From Planctomycetaceae bacterium (GTDB lineage: Bacteria > Planctomycetota > Planctomycetia > Planctomycetales > Planctomycetaceae), in the NCBI GenBank assembly GCA_002724315.1, contig PBOJ01000139.1, positions 1-62,510 of the forward strand: DNA of 62,510 nt, given 5' to 3'. The notes below the pieces were generated by a model that was not told where the DNA came from, ran no database searches, and worked only from the letters and a program-made list of their open reading frames with translations. How positions within the stretch are numbered: position 1 is the stretch's first letter; each line of letters opens with the position of its first letter. A program made the translations under genes and the position numbers. Positions 32,663 through 40,926 of the stretch are shown piece by piece.

Positions 32663-35302
32663 CTAACGATCCGTCCGACCGGCCACTTCCCGAACCGGCG
32701 TTTGGTTGAGCAGCCGCCTGGCTTCCTTGAGTACGAAGTCCGGGTTCATGAATGGCTCGTAACTGATGTCCTGCCACCGCACCATCCCGTCGCCATCAAT
32801 CAGAAACGTGCCGTGCATCGTCAGTTTCTCGAAGTCATCGAAACACCGGTACTTCTTGAAAACCTCGAGTTTCGGATCCGCAGCAAGCGGAAACGGGAAC
32901 CCGCCATCCTTCCCGTATTTCTCGATCGACTTGGCCAGGTCCTCCTGGCTGTCGGAACTGATCGCGACCACTTCAATGCCAGCCTTGCGGAAATCGTCGG
33001 TCTTGGGAGCAAAGGCCTGCAGTTGCTCAACACAGTGCAGGCAACCGTACCCCAGGTAGAAAATCACCAGCACGGGTTTGCCTCGGTAATCCTTCAAGGC
33101 CACTTTCCGTCCGCCATCGGTCGGCAAACTCCACTCGGGTGCCGACAGGGGCTTCCAGCGGAACGGCCCCAGGTCGCCCAGCTTTGGACGTTTGCCGATG
33201 TCATCACGTGCGGCCTTCGCCAATCGCCAGTTTTCCGGCAAATCGGCTTTCTTCGCGACCGGTGCCAGGCGACGGAAAATCGGAGCGGTAAGATCGAGCG
33301 AGCCGGACAGCTTGCGGAGAGCCTGGAGTTCCTCGACCGCCTTTTTCTTGCGGCCGCGTTCCCAGAGCAATTCAACCAGCCGTGCCTGTGGCTGAACCTC
33401 GTTCACACGTCGCTTGGCGTGGCTGCGGAGTGCCTTCTCAGCCCCGTCCTCGTCACCCGAAGCCAACTGGACAAATGCCAGGAACGCCGCATCCATTCCG
33501 CCCGCCTTCTTGAACAGCCCCAGCGCCTCCTTGGCCTTTTCCTTGGAGCCCTCGGACAAGGCCACGTGAGCCTGCATCTCCTGGACGGCTTTTGTGAGCG
33601 TACCGATCTTTGCAGCAAACGGCTTACGAGCCGCGTCGACGGCTTTTTTGACGGCCTTCTCGTTCGGCTTCTTTTTGGGTGATGTCTTCTTGGACGGTTT
33701 GTCAGCGGCCTTGCCAGCCTTCTTCTTGTCACCCTCTTTCTTGGCACTGTCCTTATCGACCGGCTTCTTCTTGTCACTTTCTTTCTTTGCACCGCCCTTA
33801 TCGGCCGCCTTCTTCTTGTCACCCTCCTTCTTGGCACCGCCCTTATCGGCCGCCTTCGCCTTCTTATCACCTGGCTTTCCGGCTTCCTTTTTCTTGCCGT
33901 CCTTGGCCGCCCCGCCCGTCAGCTTCGCTCTGGCTGCAGCGCCGGCCTTCTCCTGCTGCGCCCGTTGATCGGACAACCGCTTCTCGAGAGACGCGAGCAG
34001 TTCCTTCCCCTTCTTGGTCTTACCCGAACGAAAATAGGCGCGACCGAGATGCCGCTCACGTTTGACCTGTTCGTTGAAGTCGTCGGTTGGCTCGAGGTAA
34101 GAGGTCCCGGCCAGGGAGATCATCTCGTCCCACATCTCGTAGGTGTTGAGCGCCTGGAACAGCCTCATGCGTCCGTAACGCGTACTGCCGGCTTTCTTCA
34201 TCGTGTTGTATTTCGGGTGCCGGGGCAGTTCGAGCATGTTCTTGGCCAAGCTGACCGCTTCGCTGGCCCGTCCCACGTAGAGCAGGTTGCGACAGAGCCA
34301 TTCGTTGTTGTGAGCGAAGTTGTGGATCTGGTCTGGCAACACGCGATCTCGCATCATGTGGGCGTGGTCGACCCTGGCCGAGGCTTCCTGTTGAAAGCAG
34401 GCATCCTCGTACCGTTTCAATCTCGAATAAATGTGCCCGGGCATGTGCCACATGTGGGCGATTCCCGGGGAGGCCTGTCCACAGCGGGCGGCGGAATTCA
34501 GCGCCTTGTCCGGCTTCTCGTAGTCCCACAAGTGGATACGAAAGTGGTGGCAGGGGTGCATCGGATTCTTGGCCAACACCTGTTCCAGCAGCGCGTTGAC
34601 CGCCAGGTAACTGTCCAGTGGCAGCCCTCTGCGGCGATTGCCCCACAACTGCAGGCCCAACAGCGCTTTCGACTCGATGTCTTCCGGGTACTTGTACGAG
34701 ATCCTCTCCAGCGCCTTGGCGTACGCGCGGCTTCGAACCTTGTTCTTCTTGGACCCGGCCTTGACGTAGGCGTCCACCGCTTCGATGTACATCCGCTCGC
34801 GTTCGGTCACCTTGTCCTTACGCTTGACGGCCAGCGCGATAAAACCCTTGGCCCGCTTGTCGTTGTTGATGTTGGCCATCGCCATCCCCCAGTAGGCAAT
34901 GGCACACTCGGGATCGATCGCCGCCGCCTGCCGAAAAGACCGCTCGGCCTCAAAGAACCAGAATCCGTGCAACTGCCCCAAGCCCTGGTTGATAAACTTC
35001 TGCACGATCGGCTTCGAACAAGTGGCCGGAAACGTCACGTTGCCGGTCCCCCCCATCAAGTAGGCCTTTTGGCGAGGCCCTTCGTTGAAGGCTTCGCCGT
35101 GGTTTGAGTGCCCGGCAGGCAGGCCCTTTTCCTCCTCGGCCTTCTTCTCCTCTTTCTTTTCGTCCTTCCTGGCTTTGTCCTTGTCCTGGGCGACGGCGTC
35201 AAAGGCCCCCAGCGGGATGACGGCAACCCAGGCTACCGCGACAGCGGTGGCGATCAGCAGACGAGACAGCGAAAAGGGGAAGACGACAGACTTCATGGGC
35301 AT
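32663..35302 (-). CDS. Exported TPR-like protein with Lys-rich repeat linker and C-terminal redoxin domain
   Basis: A large protein of 879 residues in four parts. A Sec signal (SLSRLLIATAVAVAWVAVIP) and an acidic/basic linker (about 40-65) come first. Residues 90-430 are helical, with TPR-like units (AERSFRQAAAIDPECAIAYWGMAMAN) and His-containing motifs HPCHHFRIH and MWHMPGHIYSRL. About 430-590 is an Ala/Lys/Gly-rich linker with a perfect-length tandem repeat (D-K-G-G-A-K-K-E-G-D-K-K-K-A-A). The C-terminus, from about 715, is an AhpC/TSA-redoxin domain with FYLGYGCLHCVEQL (Cys 754 and 757, CxxC), so disulfide exchange or peroxide reduction is expected. The envelope location is inferred. Start: ATG, with a GTG and another ATG close by. 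Confidence 0.8.
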   Translation of the reverse strand: MPMKSVVFPFSLSRLLIATAVAVAWVAVIPLGAFDAVAQDKDKARKDEKKEEKKAEEEKGLPAGHSNHGEAFNEGPRQKAYLMGGTGNVTFPATCSKPIVQKFINQGLGQLHGFWFFEAERSFRQAAAIDPECAIAYWGMAMANINNDKRAKGFIALAVKRKDKVTERERMYIEAVDAYVKAGSKKNKVRSRAYAKALERISYKYPEDIESKALLGLQLWGNRRRGLPLDSYLAVNALLEQVLAKNPMHPCHHFRIHLWDYEKPDKALNSAARCGQASPGIAHMWHMPGHIYSRLKRYEDACFQQEASARVDHAHMMRDRVLPDQIHNFAHNNEWLCRNLLYVGRASEAVSLAKNMLELPRHPKYNTMKKAGSTRYGRMRLFQALNTYEMWDEMISLAGTSYLEPTDDFNEQVKRERHLGRAYFRSGKTKKGKELLASLEKRLSDQRAQQEKAGAAARAKLTGGAAKDGKKKEAGKPGDKKAKAADKGGAKKEGDKKKAADKGGAKKESDKKKPVDKDSAKKEGDKKKAGKAADKPSKKTSPKKKPNEKAVKKAVDAARKPFAAKIGTLTKAVQEMQAHVALSEGSKEKAKEALGLFKKAGGMDAAFLAFVQLASGDEDGAEKALRSHAKRRVNEVQPQARLVELLWERGRKKKAVEELQALRKLSGSLDLTAPIFRRLAPVAKKADLPENWRLAKAARDDIGKRPKLGDLGPFRWKPLSAPEWSLPTDGGRKVALKDYRGKPVLVIFYLGYGCLHCVEQLQAFAPKTDDFRKAGIEVVAISSDSQEDLAKSIEKYGKDGGFPFPLAADPKLEVFKKYRCFDDFEKLTMHGTFLIDGDGMVRWQDISYEPFMNPDFVLKEARRLLNQTPVREVAGRTDR
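33720..33854. repeat. Tandem repeat, three units of 45 bp
   Basis: Three 45-base units begin at 33720, 33765 and 33810, each starting TTCTTCTTGTCAC on the plus strand; a degenerate fourth unit runs to about 33900. They encode 15-residue units like DKGGAKKEGDKKKAA in the linker of the TPR-redoxin protein. Copy number of such units can change by slippage. Confidence 0.88.
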
Positions 35303-35441
35303 CACCGCTTATTGTTCGGATGGACGATTCGGTCGCCAGAATTGCGGGGAACCGCGTCCCAACCATCTAACGACATCCTCAGCGGTTTACTGTAACATCT
35401 GGCCGAGTCGATGTTGAGGCGTTGTGAGGCGAGGAAACAGG

Positions 35442-37010
35442 ATGCCCGCTCAACGCAGCGTCGCCCGAACCGGCCTGTTGCTGGCAGGTGTTCTCGCACT
35501 GTGCCGGTTCGCCTCGCTGGGCAAGGAACTGCTGATCGCCGGACGATTCGGAGCCGGTGACCAGATCGATGCCTACGCCCTGGCACTGCTGGTCCCGGCC
35601 CTGGCCCTGGCATTTTACCTGGGCGCCGTTCGTCGCGGGTACATTGTCGAAGCTCCTCGCCAGGAACTTGCCGGCGAACTGGCAACCTTCACCAACCGGT
35701 ACTTGCTGCAGGTGCTCGTGTTTTCGACCGTACTGGCAGCACTTGCCTGGTGGCTACTTCCCGCAGCATGGCCGTTACTGCTGACCACTGAACGGCACCG
35801 GGAGTTGGCAGAACCACTCGCCCGACTCACAACTCCAGCGGCCTGGCTGATCCTGCCAACGGCCGCCGTCTCGGCGTTGACCGCGGTACTCAATGCCCGT
35901 CACAGTTTCGCTCGCCCGCAGTGGACCCACGTGCTGCCCACCGGAGCGATCGTTTTGGCGGTGTTGTCGCGGGGCACCAGCGACGGCGCGGCCCTGTTGG
36001 CCTGGAGCCTTTTGGCCGGCACGACGATCCAGGCGGCGGTCCTTGTCCTGATGGCGCACCGCAGTGGACACAACTTCCTCGCACCCGGCGCCCACCTGTT
36101 CCGGGGCAGCAGATTCTTCGTCGCGGTGGTCTTGCCGTTCCTGTGGATGGACGCGATCGGCCAACTCAACGTCATGATCGACCGAGCCATGGCCAGTTGG
36201 TTGCCCGAAGGTCGCCTCAGCGTCCTTTACTGGAGTGCCCTGGGCAAGGACTTCCTGTCGGGCACGCTGGTCGCCTCGATTCTCTGGGTGCTCTTGCCCC
36301 GGTTCTCTGGACAGGCCGCTGCTGGTGACCGCGACGGCCTGAAACACAGCTGCAGCCGCCTGCTGCGGTTCTCCGCGGCCTTGCTGTTGCCGGTATCCGC
36401 GGTTGCGTTGGTCGCAGGCCACAGCCTGATCCCGGCGTTGTCCATCGGGACCCTTGACCCGGCGGCATGCCACCGGCTGGGGCTGACACTGGGCGGTTAC
36501 GCCTGGGGCCTGTTCCCCGAACTGGCAGGCCTCGCCCTGGTCCAGGCGATGCTGGTCCTGGGCCGCTGGAATCACCTGGCCGTGATCGGGCTGCTGGGCC
36601 TTTTCGCCCCCAACCTGATCCTCAACCTCCTGCTGATCAACCCGCTGCAAGAGGTGGGGCTGGCGATCTCGACATCGGCAACCGCCTGGCTGCTGTTGGG
36701 GGTCGCCTGGTGGACAGTCCGTCGCACGATCGGAATCCACGACCAGGCACAGGTGCTGGCCAGCGTGGCCCGATCCATGGCCTTCAGCCTGCTGGCGGGA
36801 TGTGCCGGGCTCGGCCTGGCCGAGGTACTCGGACACGGACTGGTCAACGGACTGGCCGCCGTCACCGTGTCCACATCGATTTGCCTGGGCTTGTCGATGG
36901 GCTGGCCCGGCCACCCCGACTTCAAGGATGCGGTTCGGGCATGGCGTCAAAGCGGCTCCGACAGCAACGACCAGAGCCAGGACCCCGACTCCACACGGTC
37001 TGTCCCGTAG
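35442..37010 (+). CDS. MurJ/MviN-like lipid flippase (MVF family)
   Basis: A 522-residue membrane protein with about 14 hydrophobic segments of the MOP exporter superfamily. The opening helix pair (GLLLAGVLALCRFASLGKELLIAGRFGAGDQIDAYALALLVP) matches the MurJ pattern R-x-x-G-x-x-R/K-E-x-x-I-A-x-x-F-G, with the A-D-A/D-A-Y motif. Length is close to MurJ (about 510). The LFAEGAF-type loop of true MurJ is replaced by LAFYLGAVRRGYIVEAP, so it could move another polyprenol-linked saccharide rather than lipid II. Planctomycetes have peptidoglycan, so either is possible. GAGG precedes the ATG. It stands alone, divergent from the TPR-redoxin gene. Confidence 0.78.
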   Translation: MPAQRSVARTGLLLAGVLALCRFASLGKELLIAGRFGAGDQIDAYALALLVPALALAFYLGAVRRGYIVEAPRQELAGELATFTNRYLLQVLVFSTVLAALAWWLLPAAWPLLLTTERHRELAEPLARLTTPAAWLILPTAAVSALTAVLNARHSFARPQWTHVLPTGAIVLAVLSRGTSDGAALLAWSLLAGTTIQAAVLVLMAHRSGHNFLAPGAHLFRGSRFFVAVVLPFLWMDAIGQLNVMIDRAMASWLPEGRLSVLYWSALGKDFLSGTLVASILWVLLPRFSGQAAAGDRDGLKHSCSRLLRFSAALLLPVSAVALVAGHSLIPALSIGTLDPAACHRLGLTLGGYAWGLFPELAGLALVQAMLVLGRWNHLAVIGLLGLFAPNLILNLLLINPLQEVGLAISTSATAWLLLGVAWWTVRRTIGIHDQAQVLASVARSMAFSLLAGCAGLGLAEVLGHGLVNGLAAVTVSTSICLGLSMGWPGHPDFKDAVRAWRQSGSDSNDQSQDPDSTRSVP

Positions 37011-37024
37011 TGCCTCCGACTGAC

Positions 37025-37030
37025 TATAAT
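37025..37030 (+). promoter_or_regulatory. Perfect -10 box (TATAAT) before the DUF1592 gene
   Basis: TATAAT lies 15 bases after the end of the flippase gene and 66 bases before the GTG of the DUF1592 gene, with TG two bases upstream (near-extended -10). No good -35 is visible. It suggests the DUF1592-DUF1552 pair has its own promoter. Confidence 0.42.
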
Positions 37031-37096
37031 CGTGTTTCCTGCCGGTGAGTCGCCAGTTGGCTCACCGCTTCTGCCGCCCCACAGGGATTCCCGCCC

Positions 37097-39571
37097 GTGT
37101 CACCTCGTTTGTCCCGCCGCAACCGGGTCCAGCGTTCCAGTTGGCCGGGGCAGATGCTGGCCGCCGGTGGAACAGGCGTCCTGGCCCTGCTGGCCGCCTG
37201 GGTCTACTCGGCCGCACCTCCTGCAAGCGAGCCTCCGTCACTTTTGGCAGCCTCGGAAACCGGAGAGGAAGAGGACGAACGGCGGCCTGCCCCCGAACCG
37301 TCGGCCCCGGCCCCCAAACCACCCGACCCCTTCGAAAAGACAGTCACCCCGTTTCTGGCCACCTACTGCAACAAGTGCCACGGCCCAGACACCGACAACG
37401 GTGGACTGCGTTTCGACAAATACCAGTCAACGGCTGACGTCCAGGCCGACCGCAAGACCTGGGCCAAGGCGATGCAGTACCTCGAACTCGGCGCCATGCC
37501 ACCGCCTGATCACGACAAGCAACCCGACGCCAAATCCCGAGAGTCGGTTGTCAGGTACCTGGACAGAACCCTCTTTGACATCGATTGCGATCTCGTACGC
37601 GACCCCGGCCGCGTCACCATCCGCCGACTCAACCGGGCCGAGTACAACAACACAATCCGGGACCTGCTCGGCGTCGACTTCCAACCCGCAAAGAACTTCC
37701 CCAGTGACGACGTCGGGGAGGGCTTTGACAACATCGGCGACGTGCTGAGTGTGTCGCCGCTGCTGGTCGAGAAATATCTCGATGCGGCCGAACAGGTCGC
37801 CTCCAAAGCGATTGTCCCCGTCGACCCCTTCACATCCCGCAATCGCAAGTTCACTGGCGGCCAGTTCAACAAGAATCTCGGTGTCAACGCACAGGGAAGC
37901 AGCTTCGGCATCTTTTCACGCGGCCATGTCGGGATCGTGATCGAATTCCCATCCGATGGCGAATACGTCTTCCGCATCAACGCCTCGGCCGACCAAGCCG
38001 GGCCCGATCCCGCCCGGCTGAAACTGTCTGTCGACGGCAAGGGGGTCAAGACGATCGACATCAAGAGCAAGAATCGCGGCGACCGCCAGAACCACGAACA
38101 CAAGCTGAAGATGATGCGGGGACGCCGTCGGATCCGGGTGGCCTTCATCAATGACTACTACAAGCCCAACGACCCCGACCCCAAGCTCAAAGGCGACCGC
38201 AACGCCTATGTACATGCCATGGAAGTGGTGGGTCCCCTGGAGGTCAAACCCGAGGACCTGCCCCGTTCGCACCGCAACTTGATCCGTTTCCGTCCCGGCA
38301 AGGACCGCACTGCGACAGAAGCCGCACGAGCCAACCTGACCCCATTGATGCGGCGGGCGTTTCGCAGACCGGTAACCAGCGACGACGTTGATCCGGTAGC
38401 CGATTTTGTCGCCAAGGCGACCGCAGGCGGCGAAGCCTTTGAAGCGGCGATGCAAATCGGACTGCAGGCGATCCTCGTCTCACCGCACTTCCTGTTCCGG
38501 GTCGAACACGGCCAACCCGACAAAGACAGCAACGGCAACAAGACCCTGACCGATTTCGAACTTGCCTCCCGCTTGAGCTACTTCCTGTGGAGCAGCCTGC
38601 CGGACGACGAACTGTTTCGTCTCGCCGAGCAGAACCGACTGCACCGACCGGATGTGCTCGCCGCACAGACTCGCCGCATGCTGGCCGATCCGCGATCCCG
38701 ATCGCTGGTCGACAACTTCGCAGGCCAATGGTTGAACCTCAGGATCCTGGACGAACTGACCCCGGATCCGAAGAAGTTCCCCGACTTCACTGATGAGCTT
38801 CGCCAGGCGATGCAACAGGAGACCAGCCTCTTCTTTGCTGAAGTCATGAACAAAAACCTGCCGATCACCCGGTTTCTCGACGGCCGCTTCACCTTCGTCA
38901 ACGCCCCGCTGGCCAAGTTGTACGGGATTCCCGGCATCCAGGGAAAACAGATGCGACGGATTGACCTGGCCGACGACCGCCGCGCCGGCGTGCTGACCCA
39001 GGCCAGCATCCTGACATTGACCTCCAACCCTGACCGCACCTCACCCGTGAAGCGGGGCAAGTGGATCATGGACAACATCCTCGACAGTCCCCCACCTCCG
39101 CCCCCGCCCGACGTCCCCGACCTGGAACAGGCCAGCAAGGCCGCGCCCGATGCCCCGTTGAGGAAGCAGTTGGAGATTCACCGCAAAAAAGCCACCTGCG
39201 CCATCTGCCACCGCCAAATGGATGCCCTGGGATTCGGATTCGAGAATTTTGACGCTATCGGACGATGGCGGGACACAGACGGCAAGCACAAGATTGACTC
39301 GTCCGGAACATTGCCCGGTGACGAGTCATTTTCCAGTCCGATCGAGTTGATCCGGATCCTCACGAAGCGGCAAGACCGTTTCTGCCGATCCTTATCAAGG
39401 AAGATGCTGGTCTATTCCCTTGGTCGAGGACTGGAGTTCAACGACCGCTGTGCTATTGATAGAATCGTGGCAGCCTGCCGGGAAGACGCGTTTCGTTTCC
39501 AGGCGATGGTGATTGCGGTTGTGCAAAGTGAGCCGTTCCGAATGCGGCGAGAAGAAGGAGTCAAGCCATGA
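37097..39571 (+). CDS. DUF1592-type planctomycete cytochrome-like surface protein
   Basis: An 824-residue exported protein with a basic N-terminus, one hydrophobic anchor (about 20-40) and an acidic/Pro-rich linker. A c-type haem site CNKCH lies at 91-95 (PSCyt-like domain), followed by the planctomycete DUF1587 / DUF1595 / DUF1592 / DUF1588 / DUF1585 series: RLNRAEYNNTIRDLLGVDF, FRPVTSDDVDP-like (here FRRPVTSDDV), FELASRLSYFLWSSLPDDELF, GVLTQASILTLTSNPDRTSPVKRGKWIM (DUF1588), and CAICHRQMDALGFGFENFDAIGRWR (DUF1585). The ends overlap the next gene, which starts by ATGA and encodes the DUF1552 partner, as in many planctomycete genomes. Biochemical role is unknown. GTG start. Confidence 0.9.
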   Translation: MSPRLSRRNRVQRSSWPGQMLAAGGTGVLALLAAWVYSAAPPASEPPSLLAASETGEEEDERRPAPEPSAPAPKPPDPFEKTVTPFLATYCNKCHGPDTDNGGLRFDKYQSTADVQADRKTWAKAMQYLELGAMPPPDHDKQPDAKSRESVVRYLDRTLFDIDCDLVRDPGRVTIRRLNRAEYNNTIRDLLGVDFQPAKNFPSDDVGEGFDNIGDVLSVSPLLVEKYLDAAEQVASKAIVPVDPFTSRNRKFTGGQFNKNLGVNAQGSSFGIFSRGHVGIVIEFPSDGEYVFRINASADQAGPDPARLKLSVDGKGVKTIDIKSKNRGDRQNHEHKLKMMRGRRRIRVAFINDYYKPNDPDPKLKGDRNAYVHAMEVVGPLEVKPEDLPRSHRNLIRFRPGKDRTATEAARANLTPLMRRAFRRPVTSDDVDPVADFVAKATAGGEAFEAAMQIGLQAILVSPHFLFRVEHGQPDKDSNGNKTLTDFELASRLSYFLWSSLPDDELFRLAEQNRLHRPDVLAAQTRRMLADPRSRSLVDNFAGQWLNLRILDELTPDPKKFPDFTDELRQAMQQETSLFFAEVMNKNLPITRFLDGRFTFVNAPLAKLYGIPGIQGKQMRRIDLADDRRAGVLTQASILTLTSNPDRTSPVKRGKWIMDNILDSPPPPPPPDVPDLEQASKAAPDAPLRKQLEIHRKKATCAICHRQMDALGFGFENFDAIGRWRDTDGKHKIDSSGTLPGDESFSSPIELIRILTKRQDRFCRSLSRKMLVYSLGRGLEFNDRCAIDRIVAACREDAFRFQAMVIAVVQSEPFRMRREEGVKP

Positions 39572-40902
39572 GTGGTTTCAAGACGATTCCCCGGCGAACG
39601 TTCCTGCAGGGCCTGGGCGCCACGATGGGCCTGCCCCTGCTTGACGGCATGCAAACCGCCCAAGCCGCCGCAGCCGCCACCCCGCCGGTCCGTGCCGCAT
39701 TCGTGTTCTTCCCCAACGGGGCCATCATGCCCTCGTGGAAGCCGACCGGCGAAGGGACGGATTATCAGTTCAGCGAAACGCTCAAGCCGCTGGAGCCCTT
39801 CCGAAGTGAGTTGAACATCTTCACCGGACTGGCACAGGACAACGGCCGTGCCAAGGGCGATGGCCCCGGCGACCATGCCCGATGTGCCGCCAGTTACCTC
39901 ACCGGCGCACATCCGGTCAAGACATCCGGCGCCAACATCAAGGTGGGGGTCTCGGTCGACCAGGTGGCCGCCCAGCAGATCGGCAAACGGACCCGTCTGC
40001 CGTCACTTGAGATCGGAATCGAACGTGGCCGCAATGCCGGCAACTGCGATTCCGGCTACAGCTGTGCCTACTCGTCCAACGTCGCCTGGAAAACTGCCAC
40101 GACACCGGTAGCCAAAGAGATCAATCCCCGAGCGGTCTTCGGCCGGTTGTTCGGATCCGAAGAAGACGCACAGGTCCGCAAGCGACGAAATCGTATTCGC
40201 AAGAGCATTCTCGACCTGGTCGCCGCCGACGCCAAGCGACTACAAAAAACTCTCGGCAGCAATGACAAGGCCAAGCTCGACGAGTACTTCACCAGTGTTC
40301 GGGAAATCGAACAGCGAATCGCCCGGGCCGAACAGGATGCCCAGCAACGTCGCCCCAAGGACGTCAAGGTGCCCGGAAACACCCCGCGGGACCTGACCAA
40401 GCACGTCAACCTGATGTACGACCTGCTGGCCCTGGCCTTCCAGACCGACACCACCCGCGTGTCGACCTACATGCTGGGCAATGCTGGCAGCAATCGCACC
40501 TACCCCATGGTCGATGTCAACGCCGGCTGGCACAGCCTCTCACACCACCGCAAAGAACAGCCAAAGATCGACCAGCTCAAGAGGATCGACAAGTGGCACG
40601 TCGAACAGTTTGCACGGTTCCTGCACAAGCTCCAGGGGATCAAGGAAGGTGACGGCACTCTGCTTGACAATTGCATGATCATGTACGGCAGCGGGCTGGG
40701 CGACGGCAATGCGCACACGCACCATGATCTCCCGATCGTTGTCGCCGGTCGCGGCGGGCGCACCATGCAGACAGGGCGGTGCGTGGTCGCCAAGGAGGAA
40801 CGGCCGCTCAACGACCTGTTCCTTTCCATGCTCGACCGACTGGACGCGGAAGTCGAATCGATCGGCGACAGCAAGCAACGCCTGACCGAAATCGACGTCT
40901 GA
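39568..40902 (+). CDS. DUF1552 domain-containing protein, Tat-type signal
   Basis: A 444-residue protein with a twin-arginine-like start (PRRTFLQGLGATMGLPLLDG) and the DUF1552 fold: RAAFVFFPNGAIMPSWKPT, DHARCAASYLTG, SVDQVAAQQIGKRTRLPSLEIG, and the C-terminal MIMYGSGLGDGNAHTHHDLPIVVAGRGG, typical of the alkaline-phosphatase-like DUF1501/DUF1552 clan (metal-binding His and Asp expected). It overlaps the DUF1592 gene by four bases with a ribosome site GGAG seven bases upstream, so both are made together. The two families co-occur across Planctomycetota, which supports a shared unknown periplasmic or surface task, probably oxidative polymer or lipid breakdown (inference). Confidence 0.9.
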   Translation: MSGFKTIPRRTFLQGLGATMGLPLLDGMQTAQAAAAATPPVRAAFVFFPNGAIMPSWKPTGEGTDYQFSETLKPLEPFRSELNIFTGLAQDNGRAKGDGPGDHARCAASYLTGAHPVKTSGANIKVGVSVDQVAAQQIGKRTRLPSLEIGIERGRNAGNCDSGYSCAYSSNVAWKTATTPVAKEINPRAVFGRLFGSEEDAQVRKRRNRIRKSILDLVAADAKRLQKTLGSNDKAKLDEYFTSVREIEQRIARAEQDAQQRRPKDVKVPGNTPRDLTKHVNLMYDLLALAFQTDTTRVSTYMLGNAGSNRTYPMVDVNAGWHSLSHHRKEQPKIDQLKRIDKWHVEQFARFLHKLQGIKEGDGTLLDNCMIMYGSGLGDGNAHTHHDLPIVVAGRGGRTMQTGRCVVAKEERPLNDLFLSMLDRLDAEVESIGDSKQRLTEIDV

Positions 40903-40926
40903 TCTCAGCCGACGCGGCCCGGGTCC

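Noticed and set aside
33700..33900. Short direct repeats considered as a CRISPR-like array
   Set aside because: The 45-bp units are contiguous, in frame and lysine-coding, with no spacers or cas genes.
33965..35107. 380-codon open frame on the plus strand
   Set aside because: Antisense to the TPR-redoxin gene and low in complexity; no ribosome site or motif.
35775..36950. 391-codon open frame on the minus strand
   Set aside because: Antisense to the MurJ-like flippase; Gln/Arg/Gly-rich and lacking motifs, whereas the plus frame gives 14 clear membrane helices.
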